From contig NZ_BAAAWU010000001.1 of assembly GCF_039535235.1 (NCBI RefSeq), positions 1,116,001 to 1,180,000 on the forward strand: DNA of 64,000 nucleotides, given 5' to 3'. Below, in pieces: positions 51,415 to 60,073 of this stretch; within the stretch, counting starts at the first letter, position 1, and every line of letters starts with the position of its first letter. The notes beneath the pieces were generated by a model. It did no database searches. It had not been told where the DNA came from and saw only the letters and a list, made by a program, of their open reading frames with translations. A program made the position numbers and the translations under genes. This DNA comes from Streptomyces roseoviridis (GTDB taxonomy: Bacteria; Actinomycetota; Actinomycetes; Streptomycetales; Streptomycetaceae).

Positions 51415-52296
51415 TCACCGCGTGCGGGTGCTCGCGTCGACGCGGCGTGCCGCGTCCTCCACGGGGGCGGGCAGCGGGCGCCGGTCGCGGAGGGCCGCCG
51501 GGAGCCGGGTCAGCACCCCGCGCAGCGCCTGCCGTGCCTCCGGGTCGCTCCAGGCGTCGGCGGCGAGTTCTCCGGTGCGGCGCAGGGCGACGGGGAGGGG
51601 GCGGCGGAGCCAGGCGGTGACGACGCCGTTGCGGCGCTGGGCGGCGGGGCGGCCGGGGCGGACGCCGCCGACCGGGTGGTGCACGGCCACCACCTCGGGG
51701 CAGTGGCACACGTCCCAGCCGCGGGCGGTGATGTCGTACGCGAGGAGGGTCTCCTCGCCGCCGATGAACAACAACGGGTGGTAGCCGCCCGCCGCGAGGT
51801 ACGCCTCCCTGCGCGCGACCGCGGCGCAGGCCAGGTAGCCCAGCACGCGCGGCCCGGGCAGGCCGTCGTCGTGACCCAGCGGGGAACGGGCCAGGACGTC
51901 GTTGAGCGGGTCGTCCGCGCCGCCGGGCCCGGCCCGCACGCCGGCCGCGATGAGGCCGACCCGTCGGTGCCGGTCCAGCAGGTCGGCGGCCCGCGCCAGG
52001 GACCCCGGCTCCCACCAGGAGTCGTCGTCGCTGAAGGCCACGTACGGCGTGCGGGCCCGGCGCACGCCGAGGGTGCGGCCGGGCGCGCCGAGGTTGCGGC
52101 CCGGGGTGAGCACGACGACGTCGGGGTGGTGCCGGGACACGGCCTCGGGCGTGCCGTCCGCCGACGCGTTGTCGACCACGATCACCGGGGGCCGCTCGGG
52201 CAGCCGGCTCAGCCGGTCCAGGGTCGCGAGCAGCTGGTCCCGGCGGTTGTGGGTGATCACGACGACGGTGAGGCGGCTGTCGGCCTGGTCGGGCAC
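51415..52296 (-). CDS. Glycosyltransferase family 2
   Basis: 293 residues. GT-A fold: VVVITHNRRDQLLATLDRL, the nucleotide-binding VVDNASADGT, the DXD motif in AFSDDDSWW, and the GGEETLLAYDI acceptor-side motif. Transfers sugar from a nucleotide-sugar; donor and acceptor unknown. GTG start 52296. No polysaccharide cluster is visible around it, and no transmembrane segment, so the acceptor may be a small molecule or protein. Confidence 0.88.
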   Translation of the reverse strand: MPDQADSRLTVVVITHNRRDQLLATLDRLSRLPERPPVIVVDNASADGTPEAVSRHHPDVVVLTPGRNLGAPGRTLGVRRARTPYVAFSDDDSWWEPGSLARAADLLDRHRRVGLIAAGVRAGPGGADDPLNDVLARSPLGHDDGLPGPRVLGYLACAAVARREAYLAAGGYHPLLFIGGEETLLAYDITARGWDVCHCPEVVAVHHPVGGVRPGRPAAQRRNGVVTAWLRRPLPVALRRTGELAADAWSDPEARQALRGVLTRLPAALRDRRPLPAPVEDAARRVDASTRTR

Positions 52297-52615
52297 GGGG
52301 TCCTCCGGTACTCGCTCGGGACCTTCGGAGCGGGACGCCGGGGAGGGGTCCGGGCTGCGTACGGGAGGCGTACGGGGTGCCTACGGGCTCCGCTACGGGT
52401 GCTCCTGAGCGGCACCCTACGTGCGCGGGCACTGGCCCGCACCCGGCGGACGGGACGGTCGGCGGCGGACGGCGCCGGCCCTCCGGACGGCCGGGGGACG
52501 GTGAGCAAGAACCTGTTCCCGCGGGGCGCCCTGCCCCGTCCGGCCCGCCGCCTCCCGGACCGGCCCGCCGCCTCCCGGCCCGGCCCGGCCCGGCCACTCC
52601 CACCCGCCCCGGGCC

Positions 52616-53173
52616 TCAGGCGCGGGCGAGCGCCGCCGCTCCGAAGGAGACGTCGAACCGGTCGCACCAGATGCTGACGCTCGGGTACGCCGACCAGTCG
52701 ACATCCGCCGGCAGCGGGTAGTTCTGGTCGCCCTTGTTTCCCTTCAGTCCGGCGAGGTCGACGTACTCGCCGTCGTCGAAGACGCCCCAGCCCGCCGTGC
52801 CCTCCTTCACCGGCGCGTCGCTCAACCAGACGCGCAGATCGGGGCCGTTGCTGGTGTCGAGGCCCTCGATCCGGAGCGTATGGGACCCGTCCGCGAGCCG
52901 GACGACCTTCACCACGCCCGTCGTGGCGTGCTCGTGGCTGATGAAGCGGCCCTGAGCGACGGTGACGGGACCGGCCGGTGACGGAGCGGCCGGGACGGAG
53001 GGCGCGCCGGTCCGCGGTGCCCTCGGTGTCGCCTCCGCCGAGGGCAGCGCCTCGTTCACCGTCTCGTCGACCCACAGCGCCCAGGGCTTGAACCACAGCA
53101 GCCCCGCCACCGCCACCGCCGCCCCCGCGACGACCACCGCGGTCCACCGCCGCTTCCTCGTGACGCGCCCCAT
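52616..53173 (-). CDS. DM13-domain membrane-anchored protein
   Basis: 185 residues. One N-terminal transmembrane helix (about 9-27), a Pro/Ala linker, then a DM13 domain (about 75-185): GRFISHEHATTGVVKVVRLA, DTSNGPDLRVWLSDAP and the conserved Cys in SIWCDRFDVSFG. DM13 is a beta-sandwich thought to be a redox or electron-transfer module outside the cell; the single Cys is the conserved one. ATG at 53173. Single gene. Confidence 0.87.
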   Translation of the reverse strand: MGRVTRKRRWTAVVVAGAAVAVAGLLWFKPWALWVDETVNEALPSAEATPRAPRTGAPSVPAAPSPAGPVTVAQGRFISHEHATTGVVKVVRLADGSHTLRIEGLDTSNGPDLRVWLSDAPVKEGTAGWGVFDDGEYVDLAGLKGNKGDQNYPLPADVDWSAYPSVSIWCDRFDVSFGAAALARA

Positions 53174-53209
53174 GACGATCCGCCCTTCCCGTCGCTTCGT
53201 TCGCGTTCG

Positions 53210-53243
53210 CGCGCGTCGTTCGCGTCCGCGCGTCGTTCGCCTA
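53210..53243. repeat. 17-bp tandem repeat upstream of the DM13 gene
   Basis: CGCGCGTCGTTCGCGTC is repeated with two end differences at 53227; a further GTTCGCG lies just before. Located 37-70 bp upstream of the DM13 start, it could be a regulator array or simple slippage. Confidence 0.55.
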
Positions 53244-53385
53244 CGTCCACCATTCAAGGCGATCGGGCGCCCGCCGGACATACCCGACCCGGTGACGAAA
53301 GCGTCACCGTCCTCCCTCGGAGGGGTGCGGAGCGGGGCCCGAGGGCGCGAGGCGGGGGCCTCAGCCCGGCCGGCGGCGGGCCCGC

Positions 53386-54441
53386 TCAGAGGCTCTTTCC
53401 TGGCCAGCCGAGGAGGCGGGCGCCGATGGTGGCGGTCTGGAGGGTGTAGCGGCTCGCGGGGTCGGTGGGGTCGGTGCCGGTGAGGCGGTGGATGCGGTCC
53501 AGGCGGTAGGTGACGGCCCGCACCGACAGGTTGAGGTGGCGGGCGGCCTGCGTGGTGACGCATCCGCTGTCGAAGTACGCGGTCAGGGTGTCCAGGAGCG
53601 GTTCCGCGCCGCCGCGGGCCGACGTCAAGGGGCCGAGGACACTGTGGACGAGGTCCTCCATGGCCTGCCGGTCCCGGGTCAGCACCGGATAGACGAGCAG
53701 ATCGGCCGCGTACAGGACGGGCGCGTCGAGGTCGAGGCGGTCGGCGAGATCCAGGGCGCCGAGGGCTTCCTCGTACGAGTGGACGACACCGCGCGGACCG
53801 GGCTGGGGCCGGCCGATCGCCACCTGGCCGCCGCCCGTGGCGGCGAAGGACTGCTTCGCGAAGTACGTGAGGACGTCGGCCTGGTCGCCCGGGGCGACGC
53901 ACACGATCCGGCCGCCCTTGGTGGTGAGCAGGACGTGCCGGTCGCCGAACCTCCCCAGGAGGGACCGCTCCACCCGCTGCGGCACCGGGTCGGCCTCGCC
54001 GTAGGACTGCGGACCGCGCGCGACGGCCACCGCGTGGGCCTGCGAGAGCCTGAGGCCGAAGCGCTCGGCGCGCTCGGCTATCCGCCCGAGGTCGCTGCGG
54101 CCGTACAGCAGGTCGTCGATGAACTCGCGTCGCTCGGCCTCCTCCTGACGCACCGCCAGGCGCTGGGCCCGTTCGAATCCTCCGGCGAAGGCGTCGACGG
54201 ACTGCTCGACGACGGCGAGCAGGTCCAGGGTGGCCCGCCGCGACAGCGGCTGCTCGGGCCAGGCGGCCCGGACCGCCGCCAGGTGATGGCCGATCGACGC
54301 GCGCAGGGCGCGGCCCTCGCGGGCGGCCTGCTCCCCGGACTCCCTGCGCCGCTCCACCTCGTCCCGGCTCAGCCGCCGGCCGGTCGCCGCGACGTCCGCG
54401 AGCAGACCTTCGTACTCCTCCACGTCTCGCTCCTCCCTCAT
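53386..54441 (-). CDS. PucR/CdaR-type transcriptional regulator
   Basis: 351 residues. N-terminal helical region (1-105), a central GGDEF-like domain (about 115-245, GRIVCVAPGDQADVLTYFAK) and the C-terminal PucR helix-turn-helix (CVTTQAARHLNLSVRAVTYR, about 296-316, then LDRIHRLTG). Target genes unknown. ATG at 54441. It differs in domain layout from the PucR protein at 26544, so they are not recent duplicates. Confidence 0.87.
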   Translation of the reverse strand: MREERDVEEYEGLLADVAATGRRLSRDEVERRRESGEQAAREGRALRASIGHHLAAVRAAWPEQPLSRRATLDLLAVVEQSVDAFAGGFERAQRLAVRQEEAERREFIDDLLYGRSDLGRIAERAERFGLRLSQAHAVAVARGPQSYGEADPVPQRVERSLLGRFGDRHVLLTTKGGRIVCVAPGDQADVLTYFAKQSFAATGGGQVAIGRPQPGPRGVVHSYEEALGALDLADRLDLDAPVLYAADLLVYPVLTRDRQAMEDLVHSVLGPLTSARGGAEPLLDTLTAYFDSGCVTTQAARHLNLSVRAVTYRLDRIHRLTGTDPTDPASRYTLQTATIGARLLGWPGKSL

Positions 54442-54514
54442 CTCCCCGCTCCCTGAGGCTCCTTACGGCCGCGCCGGGCGCGGCCGACGGGCAGAGCGCG
54501 GTCGGCTCCTGTGC

Positions 54515-54814
54515 TCACGTCGCCCCCTCGGCCGGTCCTTCGGCGGCTGCCCGCCGGGCCCGCTGCCGGTCCAGCTCGAACATCCCGAGCAGCGCCGTGG
54601 CGGCGTTCAGCGGGAAGGCCACGGCTTCGGCGACGGCGGTGACGCCCCAGGCGCGCCCGATGCTCGCCGCCACGGCCGCGCACAGCAGGGTCGCGGGCAG
54701 GATCCGGCGCCACAGGGGCAGTTCGGTCATCCACCACACCCGGACGCACAGCACGAGGTCGAAGATCAGGAAGGCGAGGGCGAAGAGGGCGATCAGCATC
54801 AGGGAGAGGGGCAC
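54515..54814 (-). CDS. Small membrane protein
   Basis: 99 residues with three hydrophobic stretches (about 3-27, 35-52, 58-77) and a charged Ala/Glu-rich C-terminus (ELDRQRARRAAAEGPAEG). It lies 73 bp before the PucR/CdaR-type gene in the same direction and may be co-transcribed. No known domain. Confidence 0.65.
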   Translation of the reverse strand: MPLSLMLIALFALAFLIFDLVLCVRVWWMTELPLWRRILPATLLCAAVAASIGRAWGVTAVAEAVAFPLNAATALLGMFELDRQRARRAAAEGPAEGAT

Positions 54815-55305
54815 GGCCGGATTTTCCTCGTGGGCGGACGGAAGGCGGTGCCGACCGGACTTCCCGGCTCACCAGCGCACGATCCTACGGGGCGGGACGG
54901 TTCCGTGCAGTCCTCGAACGGTCCCGACGAACCCCGCGCGCTCGCCGACCGGCGGGCCGAGGTCGCCCGCCCGGCCGGTCATCGCGTTCGGCCGCCGGAC
55001 TACGTGCCGAGCCGGGCGAGACCATCGCCGCACCACCGAGCCGCGCGGCACGACCGCCGCGCCGGGCGCCCTGAACGGCGCCCGGCCGCCGGCCCGTTGG
55101 CACCTGAACCGGGGTCCGGTCGTGCCCGCCGCCTGCGGCCTGGAGAGCGCGCGGCATCGAGGAGGCGTCAGGACTGCCGGGAACCGGCAGTGAACAGGGG
55201 TGCCCGCGTGTGGAACCCTCATCGTGACGGCGGACCACAGCGCCGCAGACGCGGCGGGCACACAGGGCCGCCACGTGATCCGAGGCGGCACCCACGGGGG
55301 GAAGC
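54815..55305. other. 491-bp divergent intergenic region
   Basis: No ORF with convincing codon bias on either strand (open frames are Arg/Pro/Ala low complexity). It must hold promoters for the small membrane protein and for the RCK-domain protein. No strong dyad or sigma consensus was recognised. Confidence 0.45.
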
Positions 55306-57198
55306 ATGACGGCACTGCCGCGCCAGGAAGGGCCGCTGGACGGCGGGCACATGGTGGTCTGCGGGGACGACGGGCTGGCGCGCCGGCTCGCGGCCGAGCT
55401 GCGCGAGGTCTACCGCCGGCGCGTCGTCCTCCTCGTCACCGCCGGTGCGCCCGCGGACCAGGTCGCGGCCCCGGGCGCGGACCCGGGCGGCGGACAGCCC
55501 CCGCACGAGATGGCCGCACCGGCGCCCACGCGGGAGGCACTGCTGCGGGCCGGCGCGGACCGGGCGGCGGCGCTGGCGCTGCTGTACGAGGACGACGAGA
55601 CGAACCTGCGGGCCGCGCTCGCCGCGCGCAGGCTCAACCCGGCGCTGCGGCTGGTCGTGCGGATGTACAACCGCAAGCTCGGCCGCCACCTGGAGGAACT
55701 CCTCGACCAGGCGGCCCTGGTGGCCGTGCCGGGCGCGGACCGGGCGGCCCTGGAGGCGTCCACGACCGTGCTCTCCGACGCCGACACCGCGGCACCGGCG
55801 CTCGTGGCCACCGCCCTCGCCGACACCAGCAGGGTCGTCCAGGCCGACGGGCTGCTGCTGCGCGCCGCCGAACGCCCGGCGCCGAGGCGAGGCGAGGTGG
55901 CGGACCCCGGCCTGTGCACCCTGGCGCTGCTGTCCTCGACCACCGCGGACCCGGCCGGCAGCGAGGGCTCCGAGGCGAGCGGCGCCCAGGGCCCGGAGCT
56001 GCTGCCGGACGACCGGGCCGTACGGGGCTCGGCGGGCCGCGGCACGGTCGTCCTCGAAGCCCTCCGCCGGAGTGGCCCCGTCCTGCCGTCCCGTCGGCTC
56101 ACCCGGGGCGGTGTCCCGCTCGGGGAGGTGTTCTCAGCCCGTCTGCGCTGGTCGCTCGCCGGCATCGTCGCCGCGGTCCTGGCGCTGACCGTGACCACGG
56201 CCGCGCTGACCGACGCCGACCCCGTGCACGCCGCCTACCTGACCCTGCTCGACCTGTTCTCGATCAACGATCCGGCCCTGGAGGAGACGCCCGCCCGGCA
56301 GGTCCTCCAGCTCCTTTCCGGCCTGGTCGGTCTCGCCCTGCTGCCGCTGCTCATGGCCGGAGCGCTGGAGGCCCTGGGCACCTTCCGCGCGGCCGGGGCG
56401 CTGCGCCGCCCGCCGCGCGGTCTTTCCGGGCACATCGTGCTGCTCGGCCTCGGCAAGATCGGCGCACGGGTCCTCACCCGGCTGCGGGAACTGGACATCC
56501 CCGTCGTCTGCGTCGAACAGGACCCGGACGCCCGCGGCATCCCCCTCGCCCGGGACCTCGGCGTCCCCGTGGTCCTCGGCGACGTCACCGAGGACGGCGT
56601 CCTCGACGCGGCCCGGGTCCACCGGGCCGACGCCCTGCTCGCCCTGACCAGCTCCGACACCACCAATCTGGAGGCCACGCTCGCCGCCCGGACCCTCAGG
56701 AGCGACCTGCGCGTCGCGCTCCGGCTGTACGACGACGACTTCGCGGCCGCCGTCTACCGCACCCTGCGCTCCGCCCATCCGGATGCCGTCACCCGCAGCC
56801 GCAGCGTCACCCATCTCGCCGCCCCGGCCTTCGCGGGCGCCATGATGGGCCGCCAGATCCTCGGGGCCATCTCCGTCGAGCGCAAGGTCCTGCTCTTCGC
56901 CGCCCTCCTCGTCGCCGGAAACCCACAGCTCGAAGGCCGCACCGTCGCCGAGTCCTTCCGTCCGGGCGCCTGGCGGGTGCTCGCCCTCGACACCGCCGGT
57001 CCGGAGTCCCGCTCCCCCGACCTCGCCCACACCGGCCACGACGGCGACCACCGTTCGCTCCTGTGGGACCTCCATCCCGGTCATGTCCTGCGCCCCCAGG
57101 ACCGCGTCGTCATCGCCGCCACCCGCCGGGGCCTGGCCGAACTGCTCTCACCGCCCGCGCCCGCCCCGCCCTCGCCGCGGGCGCCGGCGCGGTCCTGA
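55306..57198 (+). CDS. Two-RCK membrane protein resembling an ion channel without selectivity filter
   Basis: 630 residues. A first TrkA-N/RCK domain (about 12-190) at the N-terminus, two transmembrane helices (about 281-304 and 332-357) joined by a re-entrant-like loop, and a second RCK domain (about 372-500, GHIVLLGLGKIGARVLTRLR) with a TrkA-C-like end. In K+ channels the loop holds TVGYG; here it reads YLTLLDLFSINDP. Potassium selectivity is therefore not supported. The layout recalls CASTOR/POLLUX-type channels. ATG at 55306 behind GGGGGGAAG. Regulation by NAD(H) or nucleotides is inferred from the Rossmann folds. Confidence 0.82.
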   Translation: MTALPRQEGPLDGGHMVVCGDDGLARRLAAELREVYRRRVVLLVTAGAPADQVAAPGADPGGGQPPHEMAAPAPTREALLRAGADRAAALALLYEDDETNLRAALAARRLNPALRLVVRMYNRKLGRHLEELLDQAALVAVPGADRAALEASTTVLSDADTAAPALVATALADTSRVVQADGLLLRAAERPAPRRGEVADPGLCTLALLSSTTADPAGSEGSEASGAQGPELLPDDRAVRGSAGRGTVVLEALRRSGPVLPSRRLTRGGVPLGEVFSARLRWSLAGIVAAVLALTVTTAALTDADPVHAAYLTLLDLFSINDPALEETPARQVLQLLSGLVGLALLPLLMAGALEALGTFRAAGALRRPPRGLSGHIVLLGLGKIGARVLTRLRELDIPVVCVEQDPDARGIPLARDLGVPVVLGDVTEDGVLDAARVHRADALLALTSSDTTNLEATLAARTLRSDLRVALRLYDDDFAAAVYRTLRSAHPDAVTRSRSVTHLAAPAFAGAMMGRQILGAISVERKVLLFAALLVAGNPQLEGRTVAESFRPGAWRVLALDTAGPESRSPDLAHTGHDGDHRSLLWDLHPGHVLRPQDRVVIAATRRGLAELLSPPAPAPPSPRAPARS

Positions 57199-57267
57199 CC
57201 GCCCCGCGGGGCCGCGCCGGCGAGACCCGGCTGTCCCGGACGTACGCCGGCCGTCGAAGATGACAGG

Positions 57268-58158
57268 GTGCGGGCCGCCTCCCGGCCCGCCCCGAGGAAA
57301 CCGGAAGCCGAATTGAAGATCATCCGACGGCCCGACGGGCGGGCCGAGATGTTCGTGATCGACGAGCCGTGGGATCCCGTCCACGCCGAGCGCTTCGCGG
57401 ACGGCACCTGCGACGGCCTGGTGGTCGGGGCGCCCACCGACCGGAAGGCGGGTCCCGACCTCGCTTTCCTGCCCGGCCTCACCGGGCTGCGCAGCCTCCG
57501 CGTCCTGAAGGGGATCGCGGACCTCTCCCCGGTGGCCCGGTGCACGGGGCTCGAACGGCTGCGCCTTCCCGCGTCCGCCGCGCGGGCCCTGGACCTGTCC
57601 GGGCTCGTGAACCTCCGGGAGCTGGAGATCCCGTGGCCGGCCGGTGCCCGCAGCGTCCACGCGCTGACGTCCGTCGAAGACCTCGTGATCACCCGGTGGA
57701 AGGGCGAGTCCCTTTCCGTACTCGGCGACAAGCCCGCCCTCCGTAGCCTCCGCATCGAATCCGTGCGGAACCATGTCACCGATGCGAAGGGGGCCGCACT
57801 CCTGCCAGGTCTCGACGAGCTCCGGTTCTACGACGGGCGTCTGGCCCGTGCCGAACTCCTGTCCGGGGCAGCGGCCTTGACGGACGTGTCCCTTCTGTCC
57901 ACGAAGACCGACGCGATCGATTTTGTGGCCGGGCTTCCCCGGCTGCGGAGGCTGGAACTCGAGAACAGCGGCGAGATCGCCTCGCTCGCTCCCCTCGCGG
58001 CCCATCCCGCGCTCCGCGAGGTGGTGATCTCCGGCTCGACCCGGGTGGCCGACGGGGACCTCTCGCCCTTGGTGGACAACTCCCGCCTGACCTTCGTCGC
58101 CGTCGAGCGCGGGCACGCGCACGACAGCCACGCGCCGCACGAGGTCCGCAAGGGCTGA
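57268..58158 (+). CDS. Leucine-rich-repeat-like hypothetical protein
   Basis: 296 residues with irregular leucine-rich repeats of ~20-24 residues (LTGLRSLRVLKGIADLSPVA, CTGLERLRLPAS, LVNLRELEIPWP, KPALRSLRIESV). No signal peptide or membrane segment. Start uncertain: GTG 57268, or TTG 57313 with GGAAG upstream. A protein-binding scaffold is the only safe guess. It is less GC-biased in places than its neighbours. Followed by the LexA-box cassette. Confidence 0.72.
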   Translation: MRAASRPAPRKPEAELKIIRRPDGRAEMFVIDEPWDPVHAERFADGTCDGLVVGAPTDRKAGPDLAFLPGLTGLRSLRVLKGIADLSPVARCTGLERLRLPASAARALDLSGLVNLRELEIPWPAGARSVHALTSVEDLVITRWKGESLSVLGDKPALRSLRIESVRNHVTDAKGAALLPGLDELRFYDGRLARAELLSGAAALTDVSLLSTKTDAIDFVAGLPRLRRLELENSGEIASLAPLAAHPALREVVISGSTRVADGDLSPLVDNSRLTFVAVERGHAHDSHAPHEVRKG

Positions 58159-58198
58159 CCCGCCGGGGTCACCCCTGGCTCGGGTGGCGCCAGAAATC

Positions 58199-58210
58199 GA
58201 ACAAGTGTTT
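58199..58210. promoter_or_regulatory. LexA (SOS) box with one mismatch
   Basis: GAACAAGTGTTT differs from GAACA-N2-TGTTC only in the last base. It lies 10 bp before the GTG of the first gene of the Y-family cassette, overlapping a TGATAG -10-like element, ideal for repression. Confidence 0.62.
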
Positions 58211-58220
58211 TGATAGGAGG

Positions 58221-58460
58221 GTGGAGCACCAGCCCTTTCCCCTCGACCTCGTCCGCACCCAGACCGCGTGGACGGCCACCTATGCCGCGCTCGCGGCGCC
58301 CGGCCCCGGCGGCACCACCGCGCTGCGGCGGCGCCTGCTGCGCCTGTCCACACGGCTGCACTGGCACACGCACTGGGCGGCGCCCGGCGCGGGACCGGCC
58401 GGGCGGGTCGAGCTGCGGGCGCTGGTGCGTGGGGGACGCGGGGAGAAGGTGACCGCGTGA
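58221..58460 (+). CDS. Small partner protein of the dead Y-family polymerase
   Basis: 79 residues, basic, Trp/His/Arg-rich (LVRTQTAWTATYAALAAPGP, STRLHWHTHW). GTG start behind a GGAGG that directly precedes it. Its stop overlaps the start of the Y-family gene (GTGA), so the two are made together. I recall similar small proteins before such genes in other Streptomyces. No domain known; a role in binding the partner or DNA is inferred from context only. Confidence 0.7.
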   Translation: MEHQPFPLDLVRTQTAWTATYAALAAPGPGGTTALRRRLLRLSTRLHWHTHWAAPGAGPAGRVELRALVRGGRGEKVTA

Positions 58461-59440
58461 GCGCATCCGTGATCCTGCACGTGCGGTGCCGACCGGACGT
58501 CGAGCCGGAGACCCACCGCGCGCTCCTCGCACTCCTGGAGGACGTCAGCCCGGTCGTGCGGCCCCTCCCTCCGGCCGCGGCGCTCGTCCAGATCGGCGGG
58601 ACGCTCCGCGTCCACCGCGCCGACCCCGGCACGCTCGCGCAGCGCACCCGCGTCCGCGCCCTGCTCCAGGGCATCGACGTCCACATCGGCGTCGCCAGCA
58701 CGTGGGCGACCGCCGCGACCGCGTCCGCCCGCACCGGACCGTCCGGGGTGCTGTGGCTGCCCGACGAGCGCGCGGAGCAGCGGTTCCTCGCCCCGCTGGA
58801 CATCTCCGCCCTGTACGGGGTCGGCGCCACGACCGCCGAGACCCTGCGCCGCTACGGCCTGCACACCGTCGGCGCGCTCGCCGAGCAGCCCGAGGACGTC
58901 GTCTGCCGGCTCGTCGGCAAGCAGGGCAGACTCCTGCGCGACCGCGCGCGAGGGATCGACCGCCGGACCGTCACCCCCGGCCGCCTGCCCGCGGCCGCCA
59001 CCGTGAGCCACGCCTTCGAGCGCGACGTGCTCGACCCCGTCCTGCTGCGGGCGGCCCTCCTCGACCTCGTCGCCACCCTCGCCGAACGGCTCCGCGCCCG
59101 CGAGCAGATCGCCCGCGGCCTCACCCTGACCGTGCGCCTCGCCGACGGCGCCGACGTCGAGCGCACCCGTCGCCTGCCCGCCCCCTCGGCCCACACCGAC
59201 GACCTGCGCACCGCCCTGTGGCGGATCTGGGACGCCATGGCCTACCAGCGCGCCCGCATCCGCCGCCTCGTGCTCACCGCCGAAGACCTCGCCCCGGCGG
59301 AAGAGGGTCCCGGCACCCAGCTCTCCCTCGACCCGGCCCGCGAGGCCCGCCACCGGGTCGAGCCGGTGCTGGACGCGATCAACGCCCGGTACGGCCGGCC
59401 CCTGGTCCGCCCCGCCGGCGCCTACCGCAAGGCGGGCTGA
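58457..59440 (+). CDS. Y-family DNA polymerase relative without catalytic residues (ImuB-like)
   Basis: 327 residues. The middle and C-terminal parts match Y-family polymerases: helix-hairpin-helix thumb (DISALYGVGATTAETLRRYG, LHTVGALAEQPEDVV), RARGIDRRTV and the little-finger domain with SHAFERDVLDP and RLVLTAEDL. The palm is shortened and its metal ligands are gone: the usual DMDAFY segment reads HVRCRPDVEPE and the SIDE motif reads LVQIGGTLRVHR. A clamp-binding-like QLSLD follows near 295. This resembles ImuB, which scaffolds mutagenic repair without synthesising DNA. Preceded by a LexA-like box. Confidence 0.85.
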   Translation: MSASVILHVRCRPDVEPETHRALLALLEDVSPVVRPLPPAAALVQIGGTLRVHRADPGTLAQRTRVRALLQGIDVHIGVASTWATAATASARTGPSGVLWLPDERAEQRFLAPLDISALYGVGATTAETLRRYGLHTVGALAEQPEDVVCRLVGKQGRLLRDRARGIDRRTVTPGRLPAAATVSHAFERDVLDPVLLRAALLDLVATLAERLRAREQIARGLTLTVRLADGADVERTRRLPAPSAHTDDLRTALWRIWDAMAYQRARIRRLVLTAEDLAPAEEGPGTQLSLDPAREARHRVEPVLDAINARYGRPLVRPAGAYRKAG

Positions 59441-59597
59441 CACCCGCCGGAGGTCAGGACCGCCGGCGCCGGGCGGAGGCGGCGTGCGCACAAGTCGTTC
59501 ACCGTCCCGCCGCGTGAGTGTGGACTGCGGCAACGGCCGGTGAACGCTGCCGAGTTGTTCTTGACGCACCGACGTCTACGCGCGTCATCATCGGCGC

Positions 59598-60005
59598 ATG
59601 CGAATCCCCCCACGGTTCACCCTCCCGGTCGTCGCCGCGCTGCTGTCCACCCTGTTCGCCGGGCCGGCCACGGCGGCCGCCCCTCCCCCCGCCGGCGTCC
59701 TGGTCACCGCCCCTTCGAGGGTCGGCAGCATCTGCTCCTCCCACCTTCCCGCCCAGGCGCACGACACCCTCGGCCTCATCCGAAGCGGCGGCCCCTACCC
59801 CTTCCGCCAGGACGGCAGCGTCTTCTCCAACCGCGAAGGCATCCTGCCGAGCCGGACCACCGGCTACTACCACGAGTACACCGTCATCACCCCCGGCTCC
59901 CCGACGCGCGGCGCCCGCCGCATCGTCACGGGCAGCGCCGAGCGGGAGGACTACTACACCGCCGACCACTACGCGTCCTTCGACCTCGTCGACCACACCT
60001 GCTGA
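59598..60005 (+). CDS. Secreted guanyl-specific ribonuclease (RNase Sa/St type)
   Basis: 135 residues: signal peptide 1-27, short linker, then an RNase Sa-like domain. By alignment with RNase Sa the catalytic residues are Glu93 (YYHEYTV), Arg108 (RGARRIV) and His124 (TADHYASF), and Cys46-Cys135 form the conserved disulfide. It cleaves RNA after guanosine outside the cell. No barstar-type inhibitor gene lies beside it; secreted RNases of this family are not always paired with one. ATG at 59598. Confidence 0.94.
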   Translation: MRIPPRFTLPVVAALLSTLFAGPATAAAPPPAGVLVTAPSRVGSICSSHLPAQAHDTLGLIRSGGPYPFRQDGSVFSNREGILPSRTTGYYHEYTVITPGSPTRGARRIVTGSAEREDYYTADHYASFDLVDHTC

Positions 60006-60073
60006 CAGCACCGTCGTCCCCGCGCCGTTCGTGATCGAAGGCCGCCGGGTCCCCCGCCCGGCCGTCGGACGCG

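Noticed and set aside
55306..57198. Calling this a potassium channel or TrkA
   Set aside because: RCK domains alone would suggest it, but the selectivity filter is absent, so potassium transport cannot be claimed.
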